Below are positions 1 to 7,374 of a stretch of DNA of 64,000 bases, piece after piece. The position numbers were made by a program, and so were the translations under genes. The notes beneath the pieces are model-generated. The model did not search any database, was not told where the DNA came from, and saw only the letters and a program-made list of their open reading frames with translations. How positions within the stretch are numbered: position 1 is the stretch's first letter; the number at the start of each line of letters is the position of its first letter. Source of the DNA: an uncultured Clostridia bacterium (GTDB lineage: Bacteria; Bacillota; Clostridia; Oscillospirales; Oscillospiraceae); NCBI GenBank assembly GCA_946531435.1, contig CAMNAO010000001.1:172039-236038 (forward strand). Direction: 5' to 3'.

Positions 1-186
1 GTAGGGCTGGCGCTGATGGAGATCCGTGTGTTCATCCGATCTTTCGGGATAGCACTCCTTGAGGGGCTCCGTCAGGTCTATGACCTTCTGAAAGAGGGGC
101 GCGCCCTTGCACTCCTTCCCTTCCCAGGTTTTTTCGTTCCAGAGGCCGATGTCATCATAGCTGTAAAACTCATTAAAGTACCGCAT
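1..186 (-). CDS. N-terminal part of an unknown protein (cut by window edge)
   Basis: The first 62 residues of a minus-strand gene are present and the rest lies beyond base 1. It begins MRYFNEFYSYDDIGLWNEK and is rich in acidic and aromatic residues, with no signal peptide or membrane segment. I chose the ATG at 184-186 because AGGAG stands at the right distance upstream; an in-frame ATG at 208-210 lacks a good ribosome binding site. A good sigma-A-type promoter (254-282) lies upstream. I do not recognise the family. Confidence 0.6.
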   Translation of the reverse strand, partial: MRYFNEFYSYDDIGLWNEKTWEGKECKGAPLFQKVIDLTEPLKECYPERSDEHTDLHQRQPY

Positions 187-253
187 TGTGTTCCTTACTC
201 CTCTCTTCATGCCTTTTCGGGAAATCGCTTCCTGCGCTTAAACCGCTAACGAA

Positions 254-294
254 AGTATACCATGTTTTCCGGAAAATGTCAGTATGTTATGACA
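254..294 (-). promoter_or_regulatory. Promoter with two dyads for the truncated gene
   Basis: On the minus strand CTGACA (277-282) and TATACT (254-259) are separated by 17 bp. A perfect 12-bp palindrome, TTTTCCGGAAAA (265-276), fills most of the spacer. A second inverted repeat, TGTCA-N8-TGACA (277-294), overlaps the -35 box. The arrangement suggests repressor or activator sites; no regulator can be named. Confidence 0.55.
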
Positions 295-303
295 TATTTT
301 TAT

Positions 304-339
304 AAAACTTATGGGGAGATGCGTCTCCCCATAAGTTTT
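304..339. terminator. Bidirectional intrinsic terminator
   Basis: A perfect 16-bp stem (304-319 with 324-339) closes over a four-base loop, with T-rich sequence on both sides. It lies just past the stop of the DUF4353 lipoprotein gene, which is transcribed leftwards. Confidence 0.85.
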
Positions 340-364
340 TTGATCTATTTTTCTTGGCGACAGC

Positions 365-1708
365 TCAATGGTGTCCGCCGCCCCAGCCGCCGTTGCCGCC
401 GGGATTGCCGCCCATACCGCCGGGGCCGCCAAAGCCGCCCATACCGCCCATCAACTGGTTGGTGATGGAATTGGTCTCCTCCCCGTTGACAATGATGGTG
501 CCGCCGTTATACCGGGCGGTCCCGTCGTAGTCGAAGGGGCTCTGGCCGGTAATGTTCACCGTCCCGCCGTTGATATAGAGGTCACCGTTGGAATCGATCC
601 CGTCGGTATCCCCCTGACCCATGACAATGCTGAGTTCTCCCCCGTTCATCTCAAAAAGCACGGAGTAGGCAGTACTCTTTCTGGCGGCGTTGATGCCGTC
701 ATCGCCGGCGGTAATACTGACGCTGCCGCCGTTTACCTGGACCCAGGTGGCCTCAATTCCCTCGGCTGCGGAGACGGTGATTTCGCCGCCGTCAATCTGG
801 GCAATGGTGGTGGCATGGATGCCGTCATCCCCTGCCTTGATGATAAGGCTGCCGCCGCAGATATAGATATACCCTACCGTGTTATCATCATCATACTCCG
901 CGTGGAGGGCATCATTTCCCGCGGTAACAGTGATATTGCCGCCGGAGATTCGAATGGAGTCGTGGGCCTCAATGCCGCAGTCGGCAGCGGTGATGACAAG
1001 GGTGCCGCCGGTGATCTTCAGGTCGTCCTTGCCGCTGATGCCGTTGTCGGTGGATTCGATGATGAGGGTGCCCAGACCGTTCAGCGTAAGATCATCCTTG
1101 GAGAAAATGACGGCGTCGGTATTGGTACTGCCGTCGGTGGTGAAGGTGCCGGTAACGGAAAGCGTATTCTCCGAACCCTCGGTCGTAGTGATAAAAACCT
1201 TATCCGCATTCTTCACGTAGATGCAGGGAGCATCGGTGTTTACGATGGTGAGACCGTCCAGCACCAGTTGGACTTTTGCGTCATCCGTCGCATACACGGT
1301 AACGGTGACCTCATTGGCGGTCCCGCTGAGAACGTAGACCCCCGCCTCCTCGATGGTAACGTTCTTCCCGTCGGAGACGGTAATAGATTGAGCCTCGCTG
1401 GTGTCCGCCTCCTGCCGAAGGTCCCGGTTTGAGAAGAGATCGGTGGCGTCGATGGCACCGTCGGCGGTGACATTGGCCTCGGTCACGATGGCACCGTCCT
1501 CCGTGTCACCGGTCACTGTAACGGTGTTTTCCGAAGCCGCTGCGGTCTCTGTCGTTCCTGCAGTCTCCGTTCCCACGGAGAGGGCGGAGCCCAGCTTGGC
1601 GGCGAGCCCCTCCGATTCCGCGGAAGCCGCGGTCCCCGCTGCGGCGCAGGCGGTCATAGACGCCGCCATCAAAAGAGCCAAAAGGGCTGCTGTTCTTTTT
1701 TTACGCAT
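365..1708 (-). CDS. DUF4353-type carbohydrate-binding lipoprotein
   Basis: This 447-residue protein starts with a lipoprotein signal (lipobox ending at Cys21), so it should be anchored on the outer face of the membrane. From about residue 90 it is built of short repeats such as GGTLVITAADCGIEAHDS and AGDDGINAARK, the pattern of the DUF4353 carbohydrate-binding-like right-handed beta-helix. The last 30 residues are almost only Gly, Met, Asn and Trp and end in two His, an odd low-complexity tail. A GGAGG ribosome site supports the start. It stands alone, and ligand and role are unknown. The family call rests on repeat character only. Confidence 0.75.
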   Translation of the reverse strand: MRKKRTAALLALLMAASMTACAAAGTAASAESEGLAAKLGSALSVGTETAGTTETAAASENTVTVTGDTEDGAIVTEANVTADGAIDATDLFSNRDLRQEADTSEAQSITVSDGKNVTIEEAGVYVLSGTANEVTVTVYATDDAKVQLVLDGLTIVNTDAPCIYVKNADKVFITTTEGSENTLSVTGTFTTDGSTNTDAVIFSKDDLTLNGLGTLIIESTDNGISGKDDLKITGGTLVITAADCGIEAHDSIRISGGNITVTAGNDALHAEYDDDNTVGYIYICGGSLIIKAGDDGIHATTIAQIDGGEITVSAAEGIEATWVQVNGGSVSITAGDDGINAARKSTAYSVLFEMNGGELSIVMGQGDTDGIDSNGDLYINGGTVNITGQSPFDYDGTARYNGGTIIVNGEETNSITNQLMGGMGGFGGPGGMGGNPGGNGGWGGGHH

Positions 1709-1944
1709 GTCTGATTCCTCCTCGGATCTTTGGCTGCCCTGCCCCTCAGCGGGGCGGGACGCTGTTTTCTTTGTTGCATGCTTAGGTTACCACGGATACC
1801 TTAATTCTTCCTTATGGCAAATTCTTTTTTGTTATTTCATAGAATTCTTCTTCCGGGCACAACAATGCGGGCAAAGCGTGTCTCCGCCCACCGTGACGCA
1901 GAAGCGAGGCGTCAAATTTCATAGGGCAAAACAGCTTCAGCCTC

Positions 1945-1973
1945 TTTACGAAAAGGGAAAAGGCGGTTATACT
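1945..1973 (+). promoter_or_regulatory. Promoter of the fructokinase-like gene
   Basis: TTTACG (1945-1950) and TATACT (1968-1973) are spaced by 17 bp, about 50 bp before the start codon. The rest of the 1709-2025 gap contains the ribosome site of the lipoprotein gene and nothing else I can identify. Confidence 0.6.
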
Positions 1974-2025
1974 GGTTATCATAAAGGAAGAAACTATCTC
2001 ATTATATCACAGGAGGCAAGCAGCA

Positions 2026-2964
2026 ATGACTGACATCACTGCGATCGGCGAGATTCTTATCGACCTGACCCAATCCGGCACCACAGCTATGGGCATCTCC
2101 CGTTTTGACGCCAATCCCGGCGGCGCCCCCGCCAATTTGGCGGTGGCTGCGTCCCGCCTCGGCGCAAAGACCGCTTTTATCGGACGGGTGGGCAAGGACA
2201 GCTTCGGCGAGATCCTCCGCGAGACTTTGAAAAAGAACGGCGTGGACGTTACCGCCCTGAAAACAGACCCGGTGCAGCACACCACCCTCTCCGTCGTTAC
2301 CCTGGATCCCAGTGGGGAGCGCAGCTTCAGCTTCTACCGGGACCCCAGCGCCGACGTGAATCTCTCCATTGAGGACGTTCCCACGGAAATGCTGAAAAGC
2401 ACCTCCATCCTGCATTTCGGCAGCGTCAGTTTGACCTCGGAGCCGGCCAGGAGCGCCACCCTCTATGCCGCCAAAACCGCGAAAGCGCTGGGGGTCCTCG
2501 TCAGCTATGACCCCAACTACCGCGCGGCCCTTTGGCCGGACGAAAAGACCGCCGTTGACGCCATGGCGGAACCTCTGGAGCTTGTGGACATTCTGAAGGT
2601 CTCCGATGAAGAGCTTCCCCTTCTGACCGGCACCACCGATCCCGAGAAGGGCACTGCCCTCCTCCGGGACAAGGGCATCCGCCTGATCCTGGTGACCCTG
2701 GGCCCCGACGGCGCCTTCTACCGCCTGGGGGAGCGCACCGGTCATGTTCCCGGCGTTCCCTGCACCGTGGGCGATACCAACGGCGCGGGCGATACCTTCT
2801 TCGGCGCCTTCCTCAGCCGGATCAAGGATCAGAAGGAGCTGGAAGCCATCTCCACCGAAGATCTCGAACGGTCTGTGGCCTATGCCAACAAGGCCGCCAG
2901 CATCACCACCAGCCGCCACGGCGCCATCCCCGCCATGCCCACCCTGGCGGAGATGGATGCCTGA
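2026..2964 (+). CDS. PfkB-family carbohydrate kinase, fructokinase-like
   Basis: The 312-residue protein is a complete ribokinase/PfkB sugar kinase that would phosphorylate a sugar with ATP in the cytosol. The N-terminal substrate motif NPGGAPANLAVAASRLG (about 32-48) and the C-terminal signature GDTNGAGDTFFGAF (about 246-259), with the catalytic Asp in GAGD, are both present. SYDPNYR in the middle is typical of bacterial fructokinases. The start follows AGGAGG by eight bases. No sugar transporter or hydrolase lies beside it, so fructose as the substrate is inferred from resemblance only. It is followed closely by L-serine dehydratase on the same strand. Confidence 0.85.
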   Translation: MTDITAIGEILIDLTQSGTTAMGISRFDANPGGAPANLAVAASRLGAKTAFIGRVGKDSFGEILRETLKKNGVDVTALKTDPVQHTTLSVVTLDPSGERSFSFYRDPSADVNLSIEDVPTEMLKSTSILHFGSVSLTSEPARSATLYAAKTAKALGVLVSYDPNYRAALWPDEKTAVDAMAEPLELVDILKVSDEELPLLTGTTDPEKGTALLRDKGIRLILVTLGPDGAFYRLGERTGHVPGVPCTVGDTNGAGDTFFGAFLSRIKDQKELEAISTEDLERSVAYANKAASITTSRHGAIPAMPTLAEMDA

Positions 2965-2982
2965 CAATCATCAAAAACACAG

Positions 2983-3017
2983 CACAGCCGGAGATCCCTG
3001 AGGACCCTCCGGCTGTG
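2983..3017 (+). terminator. Intercistronic hairpin before L-serine dehydratase
   Basis: An 11-bp perfect stem (2983-2993 with 3007-3017) with a 13-base loop lies between the kinase and sdaA. No T-run follows, so it may be an attenuator or RNA-processing site rather than a full terminator. Confidence 0.4.
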
Positions 3018-3035
3018 TTGACGAAAGGCAAAGCA

Positions 3036-4229
3036 ATGAAGAGTATACGCAGCGTTTATAAGATCGGTCACGGGCCCTCCTCCTCCCACACCGTGGGCCC
3101 CTACAATGCCGCCCTGCGTTTTGGCGCGCGCCATCCGGATGCGGACGCCTTTGAGGTGACGCTTTATGGATCCCTGGCCTTCACCGGCGCCGGGCACGGC
3201 ACCCAGAAGGCCATCCGGTCCGGTCTTCCGGGGGCGGAGATCCGGGTGGACACAAAGACCAGGGACCTCCCCCACCCCAACACCATGCTCTTCACCGCCA
3301 GGCGGGAAGGCAAGGTTCTGGAGAGCGTACGGGTATTCTCCATCGGCGGCGGATCTATTCGTTTTGAAGGAGAAGAGGACCGGGAGGAGCGGGAGATCTA
3401 TCCCCAGAAGAATTTTTCTGAGATCATGGAGTTCTGCCGGAGCAATAAGATCAGCCTGACTGCGTTCATTTATGCCCGGGAGGATCCGGATTTTCGTTCC
3501 TATCTCCGCACCACCTGGCAGGCCATGCGGGCGGCGGTGCAGCGGGGCCTTGCGGCCGAGGGCATACTGCCCGGCGGCCTGAATCTCAACCGAAAGGCCA
3601 GGATCCTGTATTCCAAGCGCTGCTACAACGAGAGCGCTGATGTGACCATGAACCGGGTCATTGCCGCCTATGCCTATGCCGTCAGCGAGGAGAACGCCAG
3701 CGAAAACATCGTAGTCACTGCCCCCACCTGCGGCAGCTGCGGCGTCATTCCCGCGGTCTTCACCTACATGCAGGAGGATCGGGGCTTCCCGGAGGAGGAG
3801 ATTCTGGACGCCCTCGCGGTGGCGGGTCTCATCGGAAACATCATCCGCACCAACGCCTCCATCTCCGGGGCGGAGTGCGGCTGTCAGGCGGAGATCGGCA
3901 GTGCCTGCTCCATGGCGGCGGCGGGGCTGGCGGAGCTCTATCACTTGAATCTGGATGAAATCGAATACGCGGCGGAGATCGCCATGGAGCATAACCTGGG
4001 CCTCACCTGTGATCCCGTGGGCGGCCTTGTCCAGATCCCCTGCATCGAGCGCAATGCCGTGGCCGCCATGCGCGCCATCGAATCCGTGAATCTCAGCCGC
4101 TTCCTCTATGAGACAAGGAAGATTTCCTTCGACACCGTCATCCGGACCATGTATGAGACCGGCAGGGACATGAGCGAAAAATATCGGGAGACCAGCCATG
4201 GCGGTCTGGCTCAGATGTACAAAGGGTAA
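3036..4229 (+). CDS. sdaA: L-serine ammonia-lyase, iron-sulfur dependent, single chain
   Basis: This enzyme deaminates L-serine to pyruvate and ammonia using a 4Fe-4S cluster. The 397-residue chain joins the beta domain (SVYKIGHGPSSSHTVGP at the start) to the alpha domain, which carries the cluster cysteines in APTCGSCGVIPAV, AECGCQAEIGSACSMAAAG and LTCDPVGGLVQIPCIERNA. Many Firmicutes encode the two domains as separate genes (sdaAA/sdaAB), so the fused form here is worth noting. I start it at the ATG at 3036, where the homology begins; GTG and TTG codons lie 21 and 18 bases upstream. It may share a transcript with the kinase gene before it. Confidence 0.93.
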   Translation: MKSIRSVYKIGHGPSSSHTVGPYNAALRFGARHPDADAFEVTLYGSLAFTGAGHGTQKAIRSGLPGAEIRVDTKTRDLPHPNTMLFTARREGKVLESVRVFSIGGGSIRFEGEEDREEREIYPQKNFSEIMEFCRSNKISLTAFIYAREDPDFRSYLRTTWQAMRAAVQRGLAAEGILPGGLNLNRKARILYSKRCYNESADVTMNRVIAAYAYAVSEENASENIVVTAPTCGSCGVIPAVFTYMQEDRGFPEEEILDALAVAGLIGNIIRTNASISGAECGCQAEIGSACSMAAAGLAELYHLNLDEIEYAAEIAMEHNLGLTCDPVGGLVQIPCIERNAVAAMRAIESVNLSRFLYETRKISFDTVIRTMYETGRDMSEKYRETSHGGLAQMYKG

Positions 4230-4266
4230 CGATAATTCAGATTATGTAAATTTGTATTTTAAAGAA

Positions 4267-4296
4267 GGGAGGCTTCCTAACAACAGGAAGCCTCCC
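4267..4296. terminator. Intrinsic terminator between convergent genes
   Basis: A perfect 12-bp stem (4267-4278 with 4285-4296) with loop AACAAC lies between sdaA and the convergent XRE regulator gene, so it can serve both. Confidence 0.85.
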
Positions 4297-4302
4297 CTTG
4301 TA

Positions 4303-5037
4303 TTATTGGTTCGTATTCGCCGGCGCTGCCGCTCCCCATACCAGAACGGTCCAGCTGCCCTCTTTCCGGGACAGGACCCAGCGACAGTCCCGGAAGCTTT
4401 CGTTGGGAGTAAGCCCCTGGGGCGGCCTGTCTCCTGTGCTGTAGGACCCGCGCAGGACCAGAAACTCGGCATCCGGGTAACGGCCGCTCCAGTATTCTGC
4501 GTCCTCCCGCCCGCTTTCCTCCTCATAGGTGAGGGAAAGCTCTGTGCAGCCGTGATATACTTTTTTGTAGATCTCTATTACCGCGTCCATGGCCTCTTCC
4601 ACATCGCGTCTGTCGTAAAGGGGATTTTCTTCCGAGACACTGACGGAGGTCGTGATGCTTTCCCGTCCCCCGGTGTAGCTTACCATACCCAGCACCGTAG
4701 CCATGAGGGGCAAAAGCACAGCCAGGGCCAGCACCACCGCCACCGCCGTCCAGATCTTCTTTGTCCGGCGGTTCCGCACCGCCAAAAGCTCGCTGATCCG
4801 GGCCAGCTGCTCCGCGATCTGATTCCGGTTCTCCTCCCTGGGAAGCTCGGCTCCCAGGAGCTCACTCACCGGAGTCTCCAGTTCCTCGGAAAGGCGCTGC
4901 AGCAGCTCCGCGTCCGGAACGGATAGATTCTTTTCCCATTTGGAAACCGTCTGCCGAACCACATGAAGCCGGATCGCCAGCTCCTCCTGGGTCAGTCCCC
5001 TTTCCTTTCGGATCTCTCTGATTTTCTCACCCAACAT
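4303..5037 (-). CDS. XRE-family regulator with a membrane segment
   Basis: The 244-residue protein opens with a helix-turn-helix of the Cro/CI (XRE) type (about 1-60; core LTQEELAIRLHVVRQTVSKW). A basic linker leads into one strongly hydrophobic helix (about 105-130), and the rest lacks recognisable motifs and would sit outside the membrane. This architecture suggests a membrane-tethered transcription factor that senses an extracellular or envelope signal. The ATG at 5037 has GGAGGTG six bases upstream. It is transcribed away from the esterase operon, so regulation of that operon and of itself is a natural guess. Confidence 0.82.
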   Translation of the reverse strand: MLGEKIREIRKERGLTQEELAIRLHVVRQTVSKWEKNLSVPDAELLQRLSEELETPVSELLGAELPREENRNQIAEQLARISELLAVRNRRTKKIWTAVAVVLALAVLLPLMATVLGMVSYTGGRESITTSVSVSEENPLYDRRDVEEAMDAVIEIYKKVYHGCTELSLTYEEESGREDAEYWSGRYPDAEFLVLRGSYSTGDRPPQGLTPNESFRDCRWVLSRKEGSWTVLVWGAAAPANTNQ

Positions 5038-5064
5038 AGCAGGACACCTCCTTTTTCTGGCCCC

Positions 5065-5093
5065 AGTATAGTGTTCTTTCTTCATTGACGCAA
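5065..5093 (-). promoter_or_regulatory. Promoter of the XRE regulator
   Basis: Minus-strand TTGCGT (5088-5093) and TATACT (5065-5070) are spaced 17 bp apart, about 28 bp before the start codon. Confidence 0.6.
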
Positions 5094-5096
5094 GCA

Positions 5097-5190
5097 ACGG
5101 AAGTTAACATTACGGAATATCGGAAAAAATGTGGCAAGAATCCGACAATACGGAAAAGTTATCTCCTCCCGCGGAGAATAATGATATAAT
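5097..5190 (+). promoter_or_regulatory. Divergent control region with ACGGAA repeats and an operator-like dyad
   Basis: ACGGAA occurs at 5097, 5112 and 5150 and TCGGAA at 5120. A dyad TTATCTCC/GGAGAATAA surrounds 5159-5181 and overlaps the -35 position of the rightward promoter, whose -10 is TATAAT (5185-5190). The -35 is poor, as expected of a promoter that needs an activator. Confidence 0.45.
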
Positions 5191-5231
5191 ACATGTATCT
5201 GAATGAAGCAACAGGGAGGGTACACAGCTTC

Positions 5232-6512
5232 ATGGCCATTTTTGAAACCGACCACATCAAAGGGATCACCTCCGTATCGGAGCCCTTTCCCCACGGCCAG
5301 CGCCTGAGCTATGCCGTGGTGGAATATGATCGGGCGATCCGCAGCGAGGATCTCCGTCCGGAGGACTTCCGGGTAAGCGGGCGTACCATCATCCGTGCCT
5401 ACGCCAACACCCTGCCGAAAAAGGCGGAGGGAGGGCAGGACGGTCCCTATGTGATCCTGGAGCTCTCACTTACCGACAAGGACGCGCCCATGCTGGTTTC
5501 CGTCCGTTACGGAAACGAAAAGCGTCCCGGTGGCCCGGGTGGCCCGGGTGGGCCCGTTCGGGGCGGCCCGCCCATGCGGATGCCGAAGAACGTGATCGCG
5601 GAAAACCGGCTTTCCGTCTATCAATTGAAAAAACTGCGGGCCGCAGACGGCACTGAGATCCCCGCCTATCCGGGGGAGCTGGCTTCCCGACAGGGGATCA
5701 ACCTGGTGGCGGACAGCTTCGTTCCGGTGGAAGAACTGGATCTTCCCTGCAGTCTTTACAGTCCTGAGCGCCAGAATTCCGTAGAGAAGCTGCCCCTGGT
5801 GGTCTTTGTGGCAGACGCCTCAGTCCGTGGCGCGGATTACCGGCTGGCCCTCTATCAGGGCAACGGCGCCGTGAGCTTTGCCCTGCCCCAAGTCCAGGCA
5901 CGGCACCCCTCTTATGTGCTGGCAATCCAGGTCCCCGACGGGATCACCACCAGAGAAGGAGACGGTCCCCGTCTGCCGGAACGGACGATGATGACGGTGG
6001 AGGGACTTCTGGAACGCCTCCCCGACATCGACCGGGATCGCCTCTACATCACCGGACAGTCCCTGGGCTGTATCAACGCCTTCGCCCTGGCGGCAAGCCA
6101 TCCCCACTATTTCGCCGCCTACCTCTGCGTGGCCGGGCAATGGGAGGACACCGCCTCTTTAAAGCACATGGTCAACGATCCTCTTTGGATGCTGAACTCC
6201 GATGGGGATTTCAGGGCCTTCCCGGGCATGAACGCCATCGCCGAGGAGCTGAAGACCGCAGGAGCGGAGATCAGCCGGGGCGAATATGACGCCCGCTGGC
6301 CCAGGGAAAAGCTGGAGAACGCGGCAAGAGAGACCGCTGAAAGCGGAAAAACCGTGCTCTACAGCACCTTTATCGATCAATCGGTGGTACCCGAGGGCGT
6401 GGACAAAAACCCCGGCAGCAACCACATGAATACCTGGCCTGTGGTCTACGGGATCGACGCGGTAAAGGACTGGCTCTTCAGCCAGAGAAAGGACGGAAGC
6501 AAGCATGGATGA
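5232..6512 (+). CDS. Alpha/beta hydrolase-fold esterase/peptidase with N-terminal beta domain
   Basis: The 426-residue protein has an N-terminal domain of about 110 residues that looks like the Ig-like domain found before some bacterial esterases. A collagen-like linker (RPGGPGGPGGPVRGGPP) follows, then a serine-hydrolase fold. GQSLGC supplies the nucleophile (GxSxG), and NSDGD and NPGSNHMNTWP are candidate acid and histidine regions. No signal peptide is present, so the protein should be cytosolic. I prefer the ATG at 5232, 11 bases after GGAGGG, over the in-frame ATG at 5193, which overlaps the promoter. It overlaps the next gene by 8 bp. The substrate is unknown. Confidence 0.72.
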   Translation: MAIFETDHIKGITSVSEPFPHGQRLSYAVVEYDRAIRSEDLRPEDFRVSGRTIIRAYANTLPKKAEGGQDGPYVILELSLTDKDAPMLVSVRYGNEKRPGGPGGPGGPVRGGPPMRMPKNVIAENRLSVYQLKKLRAADGTEIPAYPGELASRQGINLVADSFVPVEELDLPCSLYSPERQNSVEKLPLVVFVADASVRGADYRLALYQGNGAVSFALPQVQARHPSYVLAIQVPDGITTREGDGPRLPERTMMTVEGLLERLPDIDRDRLYITGQSLGCINAFALAASHPHYFAAYLCVAGQWEDTASLKHMVNDPLWMLNSDGDFRAFPGMNAIAEELKTAGAEISRGEYDARWPREKLENAARETAESGKTVLYSTFIDQSVVPEGVDKNPGSNHMNTWPVVYGIDAVKDWLFSQRKDGSKHG

Positions 6513-7362
6513 GAAGACGGAAATGACCGGTCTCTCCAAAGAGGATGTGATTGCAGCAGCCAATTACCTGGCAGCGGCCTGCGACACCATTTGGCGGGAG
6601 AGAAACGGCGTGGGCGGCATGGCCCCCATCGCCCGGGGGCCCGGCGGCCGCTTCAAGGAGGAGGATCTTCGGAAGCTGGCTGTCCGCTATCTGAAGCTGG
6701 CAGTCTCCTTCGGGGACGGGAACGCCATGAACGCCTTATCCAAAATGTATCAGGATAAGGGTGCCTATCCCGCCAGCGAGAGTGAGGATCCCGGAAAGGA
6801 GTCCGTGGCGCTGCTGAAGCAGGCGGCGGAGGCCGGGAATCCCCGTGCCGTCTCCAGCGTGGGCATGTTCTATCTCCACAAGCCGGTGCCCGGCTTCGGC
6901 GGCGATTTCGGCGGCATGGAATATGATCCGGAAAAGGGGCTTCGATTCCTTCTGGAGGCCTTCCGCTTGGGGGAGATGAAGTGCGGGAGACACGTCGGCC
7001 TCTGCTATCAAAACGGCGTCGGGACCCCGCGGGATCCCGTCCAGGCTTATCGCTACTTCTGCGCCGCCGCGGACCGGGGCGACAGCACGGCAAAGCTCTA
7101 TAAGGCCGACTGCCTTCTGGCCGGTGAAGGCGTGGAGCAGGACATTCAGGAGGCCATCGGGCTCTACCGCTCCATGGTGGAGCGGCGGGAGCATGACAAG
7201 GTGGGCGCGGCTTACGCCCTGGCAAGGATTTACCGGGACGGCGTCTACGCCGAGAAGGATCTCAAAAAGGCCCGTGAATACTTCTCCTTTGTTCTGGAGA
7301 ACGCCACGGATCATGAGAAAGCAATGAAAGAGGAAGCCCAGCGGGAGCTGGAAAACGCCTGA
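6505..7362 (+). CDS. Sel1-like repeat protein
   Basis: This 285-residue protein is made of about five or six Sel1/TPR-like helical repeats (for example GNPRAVSSVGMFYLHK, HVGLCYQNGVGTPRDPVQAY and AYALARIYRDGVYAEKDLKK). Such repeats form a curved scaffold for protein-protein contacts. It has no signal peptide, membrane segment or catalytic motif. Its start lies inside the end of the esterase gene and the ceramidase-like gene follows 12 bp later, so the three are almost certainly one operon. A role as a scaffold or inhibitor for the neighbouring hydrolases is conjecture. Confidence 0.8.
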   Translation: MDEKTEMTGLSKEDVIAAANYLAAACDTIWRERNGVGGMAPIARGPGGRFKEEDLRKLAVRYLKLAVSFGDGNAMNALSKMYQDKGAYPASESEDPGKESVALLKQAAEAGNPRAVSSVGMFYLHKPVPGFGGDFGGMEYDPEKGLRFLLEAFRLGEMKCGRHVGLCYQNGVGTPRDPVQAYRYFCAAADRGDSTAKLYKADCLLAGEGVEQDIQEAIGLYRSMVERREHDKVGAAYALARIYRDGVYAEKDLKKAREYFSFVLENATDHEKAMKEEAQRELENA

Positions 7363-7374
7363 AGGAGGGTAACC

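Noticed and set aside
3015..3035. Upstream GTG or TTG start for L-serine dehydratase
   Set aside because: The GTG lies within the stem of the intercistronic hairpin and the family homology begins at the ATG at 3036.
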